From: DATFVA01 sp963839165
GTDB lineage: Bacteria; Bacteroidota; Ignavibacteria; Ignavibacteriales; Ignavibacteriaceae
Direction: 5' to 3'
Assembly (NCBI GenBank): GCA_963839165.1
Contig: CAWIUG010000005.1
Coordinates: forward strand, 1,240,001 to 1,304,000
DNA: 64,000 nucleotides
Part shown: one piece after another, positions 63,861 to 64,000 of the stretch
Position numbering within the stretch: the stretch's first letter is position 1
How the letters are laid out: every line of letters begins with the position of its first letter
Program-made: the position numbers and the translations under genes
Notes under the pieces: model-generated
Told to the model about the DNA's origin: nothing
Databases searched by the model: none
The model's input: the letters and a program-made list of their open reading frames with translations, nothing else

Positions 63861-64000
63861 AGGCTTATGCTTTTCTTTTTGGTATTACTGACTATTTCCA
63901 TTTTATGCTTAATCATTGCCTTAACTTCGTCTATAGCTGAAGGAAATACGTTTCTAAGATCTATATCATCTGACTTCGAGAGTACCTCTTTCAGTGATTT
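63857..64000 (-). CDS. C-terminal end of an upstream gene, cut by window
   Basis: Last 47 codons of a minus-strand gene that enters from beyond the window; the frame is open to base 64000 and ends SNTKKKSISL. Residues IDEVKAMIKHKMEIVSN look like the last helix of a soluble enzyme; class II sugar-bisphosphate aldolases end similarly, but this is too short to name. Its stop overlaps the next ATG by the ATGA arrangement, so it is in the same operon as the glycosidase-like gene. Confidence 0.65.
   Translation of the reverse strand, partial: KSLKEVLSKSDDIDLRNVFPSAIDEVKAMIKHKMEIVSNTKKKSISL

Overview
The window looks like part of a chromosome from an Ignavibacteria-like member of the Bacteroidetes/Chlorobi (FCB) group. 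The main reason is the recurring C-terminal sorting domain of the type IX secretion system (T9SS), with a NYPNPFNP-type motif about 80 residues before a lysine-rich end, in five separate secreted proteins. A PorV/PorQ-family outer-membrane protein, a TonB-dependent receptor with a carboxypeptidase-like N-terminal domain, a Reg_prop sensor and Tat-exported enzymes fit the same group. The assignment is inference; there is no rRNA or marker gene here, and I see no tRNA, IS element, prophage or CRISPR array.

Layout. 1-3.5 kb: PAP2 phosphatase (cut by the window edge), TauE/SafE permease, Tat-exported amidase. 3.6-8.2 kb: one very large T9SS substrate broken by a frameshift. 8.4-12.4 kb: PrsW-type membrane protease and a large secreted or outer-membrane zincin. 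12.5-15.2 kb: a STAS / ECF sigma / anti-sigma operon ending in a membrane protein built from about 20 nine-residue repeats. 15.6-20.1 kb: a small protein, a 1270-residue STAND ATPase with a kinase-like head and TPR tail, and a convergent lone receiver. 20.4-22.9 kb: BNR-propeller T9SS substrate. 23.0-27.7 kb: ECF sigma, zinc-finger anti-sigma and a CHAT protease whose catalytic part is inverted relative to its TPR part. 27.8-28.9 kb: cyclopropane fatty acid synthase. 29.0-34.3 kb: a partner-switching cassette (propeller-SpoIIE phosphatase, RsbW-like kinase, STAS, GAF-SpoIIE phosphatase). 34.4-39.9 kb: a giant LamG/beta-helix/metzincin/vWA/FIMAH secreted protein with a GLSW hexapeptide array, plus a small secreted partner. 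40.3-41.3 kb: an unknown protein and an 11-bp tandem repeat. 41.3-49.0 kb: a sugar catabolic operon (GH36 galactosidase, GH109-like enzyme, small membrane protein, SSS symporter, GHMP sugar kinase, nucleotidyltransferase). 49.0-64 kb: a PUL-like run with a TonB receptor, two paralogous secreted proteins around a PorV-like protein, a propeller lipoprotein, CBM9-like, DUF4874/DUF4832 and TIM-barrel glycosidase-like proteins, all on the minus strand.

How the genes fit together. The right-hand third reads as a carbohydrate-uptake program: extracellular enzymes and binding proteins, an outer-membrane receptor, a sodium symporter, then sugar kinase and nucleotidyltransferase. The left and middle parts are rich in envelope-linked signalling (two ECF/anti-sigma pairs, one partner-switching cassette, one STAND ATPase).

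Two features dominate. First, the CHAT gene is split tail-to-tail in a way that one inversion of about 0.72 kb would repair in frame. Second, five large genes each carry a single-base frameshift that is repaired by adding or removing one base. Five such lesions in 64 kb suggest residual long-read indel error at least as much as real decay, so the split genes should be read as probable single genes.
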